The notes under the pieces: generated by a model
Told to the model about the DNA's origin: nothing
The model's database searches: none
Seen by the model: only the letters and a program-made list of their open reading frames with translations
Made by a program: the position numbers and the translations under genes
Shown here: piece by piece, positions 34,667 to 45,810 of the stretch
How positions within the stretch are numbered: position 1 is the first letter of the stretch
Layout of the letters: each line of letters opens with the position of its first letter
NCBI GenBank assembly: GCA_012934845.2
Contig: WNNJ02000861.1
Span: 124,001-188,000, forward strand
DNA: 64,000 bases
Origin: Pomphorhynchus laevis
Taxonomy: Eukaryota; Acanthocephala; Palaeacanthocephala; Echinorhynchida; Pomphorhynchidae
Direction of reading: 5' to 3'

Positions 34667-34810
34667 CTGAAAATGTTGTTGTGTAAAAAAATGAACGACC
34701 CATGATGTTTAACTAAAAAAATATAGCTATTTTTATATTTTAAATCATCAACGACATTGACTTTTAGAAATATCATTAACGTGCCATAATAATAGATTCG
34801 AACGCGATAA

Positions 34811-36115
34811 TCTCATAAATTGGTACAGTCGTATGATTCATTGTCGATTGCTATATTAGAAGACATCAGCTACACATATCATACTATTTTTCCAGCTTAA
34901 TTTAGTCATGTCAATAAAATATAATCGAAAATTCGAATCATTTGATATTGGGGAGATAAGTGCTTATGAAATATAAAAGTCACCATTGGATTTAAACAAA
35001 TTTAATTTACTTTTACAAAAGACAGCAATTTGAGCAATTTAAATTAACGTTGTAGTTTATAATAAAAAGTAATAAGTCAATAATTAAACAAAACTAAAAA
35101 TTTATCTATAAAAAAATAACAAATTAATAATTTTGAAAATTATTAAAGAAATAAAAAGAATATTATTAGAAAATTAAAAGATTATTGAAATCTATTATCC
35201 GAAATCGTTCATTATTAAAAAATGAACGGCTGATTATTTTTAATACGGATTATATTTTAATGAAATTTATTTTATAATAATTTACAGTTTAAAGTTATCA
35301 GTGTATCTGTCCGTCGTCACCGGCATATAAACTGCGTTGCCGGTTTGCACGGCAGCGCAGTTTTGAAATTCGGACATCGAAGAATTGAGGAGGATCAAGA
35401 GTGGAGATAACAGTGGAAAGAGAAAGTAGAGAGTTGGGAGTTTTCCATTTTTTTCGAGAGTCATTAGCGGAAGCCAGTTTGTTGAAGAATATTATTAAAA
35501 AATTAAAAGATTATTAATCACATAACATAAATACAATATATAATTATATTATACAATGAAATTATATAATATAAATAAATTTTAATAATTTGAAGAATTT
35601 AAAACATGATCATTTAAAATAAATTCTTATATTTAAATCTTTAAGCAAACGTCTGTGTAAACTTTTTATTTAAACAGAATTCAACATATACAGCTGAACG
35701 GGACGTTAAACTAATGGTCATGAAATATTTAAATTTAAAACATCGAAAACCTTAACAAAATTGATGTGCAATTCTACATTCTTCTGCAAGTATAACGTTA
35801 AACAAATGCTTTTGTAAACTTTGAATTCTTAAGTCAAACCCTTAAGTAAAAATGTAATCAATTCCTCATTTCTTTAAAGGCCAACAACTACAGATAATTT
35901 TTGTGAACATGAAAGCTTTAGCTTCGTAAAGAATATGAAGAAGAATAACACATTTTTATTGATTAAAAATATTTCAGCTTATTATAATCATCAAGTCAAT
36001 CTATACTTAATCGAAAAACTAAAATTATGAAAACTATTTAAAAATATTCAGTCAAAACTGATCAATTAAATTAATTTAAAATACTATATGGAACTTATCA
36101 CGGTTGCTTAGTTTC
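34811..36115. repeat. Repeat-rich stretch shared with 56120-56700 and 44690-45000
   Basis: 34780-34995 matches 56190-56410 (AGAAGACATCAGCTACACAT). 35760-36060 matches 44640-44960 (ATTCTTCTGCAGGTATAACG). A GC-richer minus-strand patch at 35290-35480 reads ASANDSRKKWKTPNSLLS and may be a CR1-type LINE scrap (weak). Nothing else seen. Confidence 0.5.
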
Positions 36116-37187
36116 GGGAAATGAGATTAAATTTAGATAGGTTCAACAATATATAATTCTAGTTTATATATTGGATGAGCTATAACGCGTAAGTGACCTA
36201 ATCCAACAAAATAAATATATCGTAATTCTAAATCAGCAATTATAAATCGCATTGTAAGCAATGTACCACTAAAGTTTTCTCTCAGGCGATAAACATTTGA
36301 ATTCATAAACTACATTGTATACTTGTTTTAAGACTGACATGGTAAGGCTAATATCAATTAGCCGATTGAACAATTATTTATTAAATGACAAGTCATATGC
36401 ATATATACATCAAATAAGCAGTATTTACCTGATATAATCGGATAGAAATTCTCCAATTAACAGCATCTTTTTGGAAAAGCGTTTGTGCTGTTATATTGTT
36501 CTTGCTATAAAGATGATTCTAGCTATATAGATTATCCATTGTACATTACACTGTCAAAATAGCTTCAAGTAAACGTTTTGAAAAACTTTGAATTTAATAA
36601 TCAAAACTACAGTCGAACAGATTAGTAATTCTTTATTTCAATTAAAGAACGTTAAACAAACGTCTTTGTAAACTTTGAATTTAAAGGTCAATCCATTCAG
36701 TTGAAAATATAATCAATTATATCATTGCATTCTTACTAATTTAAAATATTTCAGCTTATTGACATAATCCACTTAATATACCAAATCGAAAATGACCAAC
36801 AAAGTACCAAAACAATTTGAAAATATTAGTGACAAAAAAATAATCGAGTTAACTTCAAATAAATACAGGATTTTCTTACGTTTGCGTAGTTTCGGTAAAC
36901 GAGATTATATTTAGATCCACTTAACAATAAAGAATTCTAGTTTATTTTTTGGCCGAGCGATAATACGGAGGTCACTTGATCTTACAAAATGCCAATATCG
37001 TAGAAGTGCTCGAAAATGTCAGATTCATGGCATCTTTAGAGATATATTTCCAATCGAATAAAATTAACAAAGTATTTGCTTTTTAATAAACAAAAATTGA
37101 ATTCTTCATCCACTAGGTAGGCTGCTCCAGTAGTGCATATATACATTTATGTATATTACTTTTGTATCTACAAAAATAATATACAGA
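36116..37187. repeat. Further copies of the same repeat family, no gene
   Basis: 36100-36380 (GGTTGCTTAGTTTCGGGAAA, TCGCATTGTAAGCAATG, ACATTTGAATTCATAAACTAC) matches 45005-45138 and 56640-57070. 36640-36980 is another diverged copy. No coding capacity. Confidence 0.5.
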
Positions 37188-37300
37188 TAAGTAGCGTCCT
37201 GCTGTATCAAGAATATAAACTATACACGTGAGGAAAATGTCGTCCCACAACCAGAAGAATTTCAGCTCACAGATGCAGTCAAGTTAAATTAAAAAAGGAA
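37188..37300 (+). mobile_element. tRNA-derived SINE, copy 3 (3' part only)
   Basis: AAGTAGCGTCCTGCTGTATC, then CAGAAGAATTTCAGCTCACA; matches the 3' halves of copies 1 and 2. The tRNA-like head is missing. Confidence 0.55.
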
Positions 37301-38030
37301 TTATTAAATTTAATTTTTAACATTTATATCGATTTATTTAAAGCAATTGGGTATTTTTTGAGATATATTCATTTTCGTTTACTCAACGAAATATGCTCAC
37401 CTATAAAAATCGCATTGGAAAAAACATACAGATAATGTAAGTATCTTGACAGGAAAGAACACATTCGAATTTATAAACTATATTGTATCAATATAGACTA
37501 GGAGCCTCCAATGTAGTTATTCTTCATTGACGAATGGATACTTGCTCCAAGTGAACATCTTAGTGATAAGAGCAATTAGAGATTTAACGATTTTTAAAAT
37601 TGTCGTTTAAATAATATTTGGGTTTAGGTTGCTTATTGTCATCAGCTAAATTGTTTATATATTCAATTTAATTAAAAAACAGTTTTAAAAGATTTCGGGA
37701 TGCATGATATTCAATATGATATACAACTGAGAAGTTCTCATATCTACTTAGAGAGTGTAGGCATGCAAACTCCTTAGAGTTAATAAGCAAACAATAATTG
37801 TCATATCTCTTCAATCAAAACAAAACTTTTTGAAAATTAAAGTTATTAATATATATGTTATTTTAATAATGTTGCTAGAGAAACATTTCATAAAAGGTTT
37901 GGTTACTTTTAATAAATTCTGGTATACATTGAAACAGTTCAATCTAGTATTACTAACTTAAGCAACACGTTTTAGATTTATTAATAATTCCACAATCAGA
38001 TTTAATAGGGTGATAAAGACCATAGGTTAA
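37301..38030. other. No feature seen
   Basis: AT-rich, without supported genes or recognisable repeats apart from short scattered phrases. Confidence 0.4.
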
Positions 38031-39480
38031 GATATTAACGAAGATTGCGCGGTAAACAGAACGCTTCGCTCGAAGAAAACTCCCGCTTCACCACGAAAGA
38101 CCTGTGCAAGAAACGCGTTGCTGCGTTTGCTGAACAGATGCGTTTCTCGATCGCCCTGATGTCCCAGCCATGCCTTAAGAACAATACCTAAAGATTATTA
38201 AAGTCATCCACATCAGGAAAAACTTTTTCCACAATCCGGGTTGTCATTGACAAGTGAATCCGATACGAAAACGTAGAGACAGTCTTGGAGGCATACCAAC
38301 ATCCCTGTTGCTTGTCATTATTTCGTAAATCGATCTATTAAGCATTGTTGATCTTTAGCACAAGAAGTCAACAGGACAACATCATCTGCAAAAATCAGAG
38401 ATGGTATACTGATTGAACCGAACTGAAGACCGACTTCCGACAGAGCAGCCCGTCTCGTAATTTTGTCAATGTAAACAAGGAATAGCATTGGATATAAATG
38501 ACCACTCTGGCGAAGCACAACTCCTACTAGAAATGATTCAGATTTCCTACCTAGAACACGACCACAACCAATACTTTGTTCATACCGAAAAGCCAGAGCT
38601 ACTCGAAAATAGTGTGTTACTCCATACTACTCTAGTATATCTCCCATGACCTTTCTCGCAGAACTCGGTTGAATTTCCAAATCTACAAAGCACATGTAAA
38701 CCGGAAGAGCGAACTCTCAAGATCTTTTTTGAATAGGTGAAAGAGTTAAGAGCTGGTTTGTAGTTGCATGACCAGAAAGAAAGCTGCATTGTTTCCCTTA
38801 CAACTGTCTCTTAACTATGGACGGTATTCTTAATTCAAGAATCTTAGCAAAATAACTTTCCAGTTTAGCTAAGAAGAGTGATGCACCGATAATTAGAGCA
38901 CACTCTTCGGTCACATTTCTCAAAGATCTGTACCACCACCCGCAGTTCGCCAATCACTAGGAACCTTGCCCGACTTCAATCTAACGATTAAGATCAGTCT
39001 TAGCCACTTCAGGCCTACAACGTCTAGAGCTTTTAATCATTCAGGTCGAATCTCATCTACTTCAGAATACTTGTTATTACGAAGTTTTCGTACAACACCA
39101 ATGACATCTTCCAAAAAGATTAACTATTTTGTTGATTCTATAGGCTCTACTTTTACAAAAAAAGGCATATCAATAAGATTGAAGAGACTTCTAAAATGCC
39201 CTTTCCAACAACCAAAAATTTCTTCAGTATAAGTCAGAATATATACTTTCTTGTCATAGAGAGTTTGAGAAGTTTTCTGATGTTCAACACGAAGATTCTT
39301 GATCGTCTTCTAGAACATCTTCGAAGCTTACCTATAATCAAGTTCTAAGTGCCCTCCAAATGTCTCACAAGCCGCCTCTTCGCTTCAGTAACTGCTCGAG
39401 CTGAAGATTTCTTTGCCCTTCGGTAGTTGTCTACAGCTTCCACTGATTTATAAAACAAAGTTGCCTTTAAAAATACTATC
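38030..39480 (-). mobile_element. RTE-like LINE relic (endonuclease-RT linker and RT)
   Basis: Minus strand, coding direction 39480 to 38030, in several frames. Reading order: ARAVTEAKRRLVRHLEGT linker, FGCWKGHFRSLF, DEIRPE.LKALDVVGLKWL, LKSGKVPSDW, then RT palm LRQSGHLYPMLFLVYIDKI (motif B), GLQFGSISIPSLIFADDVVL (motif C with two Asp). The phrases are those of a LINE family common in animals with RTE/CR1-like RT. It has multiple frameshifts and stops, so it is old. Pieces of the same family lie at 6.3/10.3 kb and in the 29/40-kb duplication. Confidence 0.7.
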
Positions 39481-39735
39481 AAACAGGAAATAGTAAAATT
39501 TATAAATCAACACAATAATATTAAAAAAAATTTAAAATTATAAGCGGAGAATTTTTATGGATGGATAATAAATAATACACTTTGTATTAGAATAAGATAC
39601 TATATAATCAGAAGAAATACGTTCTGAACACGTATTTGACCCCGCTGTTATGTTGGGTAGAGGAGTTAAGTGCCGAAACCTTATAGCATAGCAGTTCCTC
39701 CTGATGCCCTCTAATCCTTATTCTGATACAACGTT
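39470..39735 (+). mobile_element. Naiad-type Penelope-like element, copy 5 (last codons and 3' end only)
   Basis: Begins near ACTATCAAACAGGAAATAG, covers the last RT codons (matching KIVKFINQHN..) and the structured 3' region. The longer pseudoknot helix survives with a G-U pair, but the 6-bp GGCCCC helix is lost, so this copy is older. Confidence 0.65.
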
Positions 39736-39945
39736 TGTTATTTATTAGTCAATTCGTAAAAATGACTTTTATTTTAAATTTCAATTTTATATTTTAATCT
39801 GATATAAATTATAAAAAATCTTATAACAATTATTTATTTTATTATTTAATTATTAAATTTTGATTTAGCATTATTATTATGTTTTGTTTATTTTATAATT
39901 ATATTAAATACGTAGACTCAGTTAGCTGATTTGAATATAAGCCAG
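39736..39945 (+). repeat. AT-rich Naiad tail repeat
   Basis: Matches 12021-12215 (GTTATTTATTAGTCAATTC, AAATACGTAGACTCAGTTAG). Confidence 0.6.
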
Positions 39946-40073
39946 CTTTCCCTGCTGTATGAAATCTTTAACTTTTGGTGTTCACCAAAGCAATTCGAGG
40001 ATTTCCTTCGCGACAAGCACCTACGACCTTCGAGCCACAACTTTAAGCAGTGGTTTACGCGAGCGACGATCTG

Positions 40074-43026
40074 AACATATCCCATTCCTGATCAATGTTC
40101 TTTACTTCTTCTGCAACTAAAAGAAGTCCTCCCGGATGTCGTAAGCAAAACGTTATTTGAAGCCTGAAAAAATTAGAAAAACATAACGTTTAGGTTTACC
40201 AGGCGTGTCTCGCATCCGATCCTGTCATCGAAGCTTACTAAATACAAGGTAGTGATAGATGGACAGTTCAGCCTCTCTATTCAAACGAGTGTCCAGAAAA
40301 TAACGTCGCGGATAAAATGAAACGATTATAAAATCGGTAATTGATCTTAGACTGAGAGAATCTTGATGCTATGTGGATCTAATGTATCTCCTTATATTCA
40401 AACATGGTAATGGTTATGCACAAATTGTTACGAGATCAAAAGTGCAATAATAATTTACACAACTCGAATTCAGATAGGAGAGTCCGTTCCTCCACTAACT
40501 CTCCAATGCTCATGCTACCAACATGAACATTGGAGTCACCCAATAAAACGAGGAAATCTCCAACATGAGTACTATCAAGCAAAGACTGAAGGTCTATAAC
40601 GAAGATTGCGTAATCCGAGATAATGTTGGGAGCATACGCACACACAACAGTTATCATCTTTCCCCTTTTGATTTAAAGTATCAGAGATGCCATCATTTCG
40701 TTCACTGAGTTTAACCTCTATACTACGAACGACAATCGGGTACTTGTGAGTGTCCCTACACCCGACTGCCGTCGCATTCCGTTTTTTAAGTGATAGATGC
40801 ATTACTTTAGTGTTTCATAATATCAGATGACTATTATTGAGATACAGAAAAAATATTTTATTTCAGCAACACGAAAAAATCCAAAATGATTCGCTTTCAA
40901 ACCAGCAAATGATTTCCTTTTAAAAACGTACATATTTAAATAAATATAAGTTTTCTATCGTCTATCACTTATGTTTAACAAGTGGTTATGACGAAAACGT
41001 GTAAATCGTTTAAATGCAGGTATGTATAACTGCACAAACTGGGAACTAGAATAATGTCGTGATTCACACATTACGAGTGTAGATGTTATAGGAAAATAAA
41101 TTACAGAAACATTTTTCTGTAGCCAAAAAGTTTGAATTTCTTACTAAATTGAATTGAAAACTTGAATACACCTGTCATGCAACGTACATGTAAGTATTGA
41201 TATAAAAGTGAAATCTTTATAGATAATGTATTATGGAAATATAATACCGAAATTTAATAATTTTTGAAATAATATCGATTAAATTGATTTTTTTGAATGC
41301 TACTGTATAAGATCGATTTACAATTTTATATCTCTGTGAGGAATCTCTATTTAAAATTAGTATTAAAGTCATTTTTTTCTATAATGTATTATTTCGAAAA
41401 TTATGAAGTACTTCGCTAGCATTTATCGATATTTTCCTTGCCATGTGATGTGGAAATGTATTTGCTCCTTCGTTATGGGTTTAGGTAACAAGGTAAGTTG
41501 ATCATTAAATAAAATCTATGTTTAAAAAAGTAGTTTAGGTACTTTTAATTTGCGGTTGTTGAATACAAAATGAACTTTATACCAAGTTTATCAGCATACA
41601 TCTTACACTAATCAAATAAAACTTAAGGCAAATTCATGCATCATCCAATGATGAATGAATCCCATTCGAAAAGCATCTATGAAAAAATGTAGGCGTTAGG
41701 TTACGGCCGTTTTTATGTAAAAAATGAAATTATCACAGCACTTGAATGAACTCTTATTTCTTCAAGTCATTAGCAATTACGCTATAGCTTCTAATTAATG
41801 GACCATATCAGCAGCTTAACAAAATGTCACCTTTTGGTAATTTATGTTAACTGACGATCATTCGAAATGATTACTGCCTTTATATTTTGATTGTGATGTG
41901 TTAAGGTAACAATGCCAGATGATCATTAAATAAAATATATGTTAAAAATAATGTTAGTACTTATAATTTGTTGATAATGAATACAATATTCAAATATTAA
42001 ATATGATATTTAATATTTTTATATAAACTTATCATTAGCCATACATTTGAATGATTATTCATGAATATAACGCATATATCAATTTATTTCTAAAACGCAA
42101 GGTTAGTTCAAATTTGGAAGTTTAATGTGTATTAGAATTGCAAAATACAGCCGTTTATATTTCATTTCCTACACCTTTTGATTAAATTTTTTCAATTGTT
42201 TGCTAAAGAAATAATTATATTTTTTGTAAAACATCTAAAAAAAATTTCTTCCGAAGATAGAAATATTTTTATATTTTATATAAAGAATACTTTTTTAAAA
42301 TATAAAATACTTTATATTTATTATAGAAGATAGAAATATTTTTATATTTTATATAAAGAATACTTTTTTAAAATATAAAATACTTTATATTTATTATTTT
42401 TTTGATTTTCTTCGAAATCAAAATGAAATAACTTTAAATAATATTTCAATAAATTGAACCAATTGCTAGATAACCGAAGATAAATATAATCAATGATGTT
42501 TATACATTAAACAAATGATAAAAAATCACACAATGATGATAATTACTTTTCGTATTTTTATTAAGCAAATAGTTAGTAGCTTTCAAATATTTGATAAAAT
42601 TGTTAATCAGTTATAAATGGAATCATAAATTTATTTAAAATTTATAAAATAATGTATAAAATATAATTTATATGTTTTTAGCACATTTTATAATATCGAA
42701 AACACTATTTTTAAGACACCGGATCAAGCGTTATTTATCGGATTCGTAAATTTAAGTATTCTCGATTATTAATGAAAAAAATGTAATTACATTTATAAAT
42801 ACATGTTATGTTTTAATATATAATCATTATTACAAATAGAAAAAACTAATAAGAAAAGCTCTTAATTGAAGCTTATTAGCTATCATTTAGGTAAACATAG
42901 GTGGTTTGTTGAATGAATGGCATCCGATAAAAATGCCACAAGTATTTGTGACGCACTCGTTTAATAGATTTTAAAGTTTAATTTGAAAATAAAATTTGCA
43001 GAGCAAGTAAAATTAATATAAAATAA
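40074..43026. repeat. Segmental duplication, copy B (empty site for the CR1-like LINE)
   Basis: See copy A. At 41425-41440 the sequence runs straight from ATTTATCGATATTTTCC into CTTGCCATG, where copy A has 1.05 kb of CR1-like LINE. It contains an RTE-like endonuclease relic on the minus strand (40436-40802) identical to that in A. Confidence 0.8.
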
Positions 43027-43840
43027 AATCAGTTATCAAATTATTGCACATTTAAAGATAATGACGAAACCTTCAATGTTAGTTAATGCCACATATAAAA
43101 ATCATGTATCTTCAGTAAGATAGTGAAATTATTTTCTTTGCAATATTAAATTATTACGAGTAACTAAACATGTGATATAAAATAAGAAAATTATTTAATT
43201 GATCGCAAATTAAACAATGATTTTCAATGCTGACAATAATTTTCAATTAGACGTCTTGCTTATAAACAAAAAATCAATGTTTCTTGATTAGTACTTTACA
43301 AAATAATGTATTTCGTTTAGTAAGTTATCTCATCGTTATCATCATCTTCTCAATGCTAACCTACGCAAGCGGGTAACATTTTGCTTTAATTAATACTTTA
43401 ATAACTAATACTACATAGAAATCAAATTATAATTTGCAACTACCATCATGTCCCGACAAATTAACACTGCAATAATAAATGACAGTTTTTATGTATCAGC
43501 CCATTTCGCAGAAACTAATAAATCTCATTAAAAGCGCATTTTTAAACCATTTAAAATGTAACATTACTACTGTTTATCACTGTTTATATACTATTATTTA
43601 TATAATATTATGTAAATAATATAATATAATATAACAATATAATAATACAATATAATTATTAAATTATTATTAATAATATTAATAATATAATATTATAATA
43701 TAATATTATAATATTATATTATTATAGAAGTTTTAAGTGATCAGTATAATTATATTTGCGAGATATTAACATACAATAACATTCATAACACAATCGAACA
43801 ACGAATTATTATTACCACACAAGCAATGATTGAATAACGA
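43027..43840. other. AT-rich, no gene; TA-rich palindromes
   Basis: 43610-43730 is built of TATTA/TAATA palindromes. Nothing else seen. Confidence 0.45.
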
Positions 43841-44330
43841 ATTTTTATGGCAGCGACGCAAGCAACGATCATACAACAATTTCGATTTAGACTTGAAGAT
43901 TTCGATTTGGACTTGCAGATTTTGATTCAATAGAACTGCACTGAATTGATGTCTCTAGATTGTTGCAGTTGCAACGTTTGATCAGTAGTGTGCAGAAGTT
44001 GTGTTTGTTCGAAGACAGGTAGCTTCTGTACTAATTCTTCAGCCAAAGATGTACAAATCGAGCCCCGGACATATCTAACACAAACGGACTTGATAATTAC
44101 TCTGGTATCTACTCTCAGATACCGATTACTAGTATTTTGTCTTGCTCAACAACTTCTGAAGATTCAAATAGGTCCATATCATTTGCATAAAAGTGCACAG
44201 CAGAAAACTGTGATACAACACATAACATATAAACGGCTTATCATCATAACGGCTGCTGTTGTCATGAATGGCTGTTTATTAACTTTAATACATTATAAAT
44301 TCTGTTGGGTATGAATTTTCGGTAGAATTC
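43841..44330 (+). repeat. Repeat block, second copy at 57665-58095
   Basis: Shared phrases include GCAACGTTTGATCAG, AGTTGTGTTTGTTCGAAGAC and CTCTCAGATACCGATTACTA. A 108-codon frame (43988-44314, MCRSCVCSKTGS..) is shortened by a stop in the other copy and shows no selection for protein sequence, so I treat the block as non-coding. Function unknown. Confidence 0.55.
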
Positions 44331-45137
44331 GATTTCAATATATTTATATTTACCATAAAATATAAATATTCTTTGCTTTTATTTTTTTAATACAAAGCTA
44401 TTGAATCTTTTGAATCTTCAAATGTTAGGATCTACATTATCTATCAATAACAATAAAGCAATTGTTAAACGAATTTTATTTTAATTATATATCTTAAAAA
44501 TATCTATATTTTTAACCGCTCTAAATGTAATATACACTATTACAGCATAACTACTTCATCTAAATATTAGATTTTAAAATTGTTCTGTTGTGTAGAATTA
44601 TAAAATATTTTATAATTTAAGAACCACATAAACTGGCTCAAGTATAAAGTAAAAACCTTAGCAAAATAGATTAGCAATTCTATATTCTTCTGCAGGTATA
44701 ACGTTAAAAATGTCTTTGTAAACTTTGAATTTAAAAGTCAAACCATCAGTTGAAAATAAAATCAATTCCTCATTTCTTTAAAGGCCAACAACAACAGATA
44801 ATTTTTTATGAACATGAAATCTTTAGCTTAGTTACGAATATGGGAGCAATAACGCATTCTTATTGATTAAAAATATTTAATCTTATTATAATCATCAAGT
44901 CAATCTATACTAAGTCGAAAATAAAAAAATAAACAAAATTTATTTGAAAAAATTCAGTCAAAACTAATCGATTAAGTTAATTTCAAATGCTATATGGAAC
45001 TTATCACGGTTGCTTAGTTTCGGGAAATGAGATAATATTTAGATAGACTCAACAATATATAATTCTAGTTTATATATTGGATGAGCTAAACCGCGTAAGT
45101 TATCTAATCCAACAAAATAAATATATCGTAATTCTAA
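44331..45137. repeat. Interspersed repeat; 44335-44800 nearly identical to 49375-49830
   Basis: Long near-identical match (CTTTTGAATCTTCAAATGTTA.., CCATCAGTTGAAAATAAAATC), so the duplication is recent. The material between the two copies is a LINE scrap, the satellite array and a PLE scrap. 44800-45137 continues the family seen at 36.1 kb and is cut off by the LINE fragment. Confidence 0.65.
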
Positions 45138-45810
45138 AGCCCAAGCGCCCCAGAGGCGAACCTGGGCTTCCCATTTAATAACAGTTACTGGGCCCGTTTG
45201 AGTTCCCATCTAGCTTTCTTTAGGATACGTATAAGTCTATACAGGTCAGCTTTCGCCGACAGGTTCACCGTAATAGTGAACCACATGTATTTTACTCGAC
45301 TCGTGAAGACAGAGAGGGCCTGATTCATAAATATGGAGAATATGGCAGACAGTGCTAATCTCTTTAGTTTTTGCTTTGTTGCAAGAGGGCCATTAAAGAC
45401 AACCACCTGAGATTTGGCGAAGTTTACAATAAGATAAGACTTTGGTAACTTGTCTTTGAATCTTAAAAAGAATCGGCTGATGTCCGGGACTACGTCTTTA
45501 CACCTGCACCCAGAGAACAGGGCTGAGGTATCATCAGCATATACCACAAGACGTTTTCGCGTTGAAAAATATTCTAAAGAGTTCAGTGAGGCAGCAGGAA
45601 ACAAGACAGGGAAAAGAGGGGATCTTTGTGGCACACCCGTAATAGGGTAGAACCGACGCGCATTAGGGTCGTAAAAAATCATAAAAGAATCGCTTTGTGT
45701 ACAACAGTATCTTCCCCTTCTTAACAATTCTCGCAGGCAACCCGAAGGACCTGAGAGAAGAGATAACAAAGGGAATAGATATGCGGCTAAATGAGGCAGA
45801 AAAGTCTATT
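45138..45810 (-). mobile_element. Jockey LINE ORF2 fragment (RT palm), broken at both ends
   Basis: Minus strand. The open frame 45769-45185 (194 codons) includes FYPITGVPQRSPLFPVLF (motif B, with R for G), VVYADDTSALFSG (motif C), SQVVVFNG and KKARWELKRAQ. It matches 9385-9950 of copy 1 but with more amino-acid differences than the 58.8-kb copy. It starts and stops in the middle of the RT without tail or duplication, and abuts the satellite array directly. Confidence 0.8.

Larger units (their letters stand above)
33640..34810 (+). repeat. Four tandem copies of a short membrane-tail exon with its 3' UTR
   Basis: Units begin near 33650, 33890, 34250 and 34590. Each has, in order, an intron-like end (TTATTGTTACCTTAAACGTTTAG in the first three), a short open stretch ending in TAG, then a related 3' region (TTTGTAGCTG.AAATGTTGTTG.., ATCAACGACATTGA). 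The downstream 34810-35000 also matches the region downstream of the single unit at 55.9 kb, so this looks like local tandem duplication of the last exon of a small gene. Confidence 0.65.

Noticed and set aside
43988-44314. 108-codon Cys-rich frame as a gene
   Set aside because: The second copy at 57747 is shortened by a stop and differences do not favour synonymous sites.
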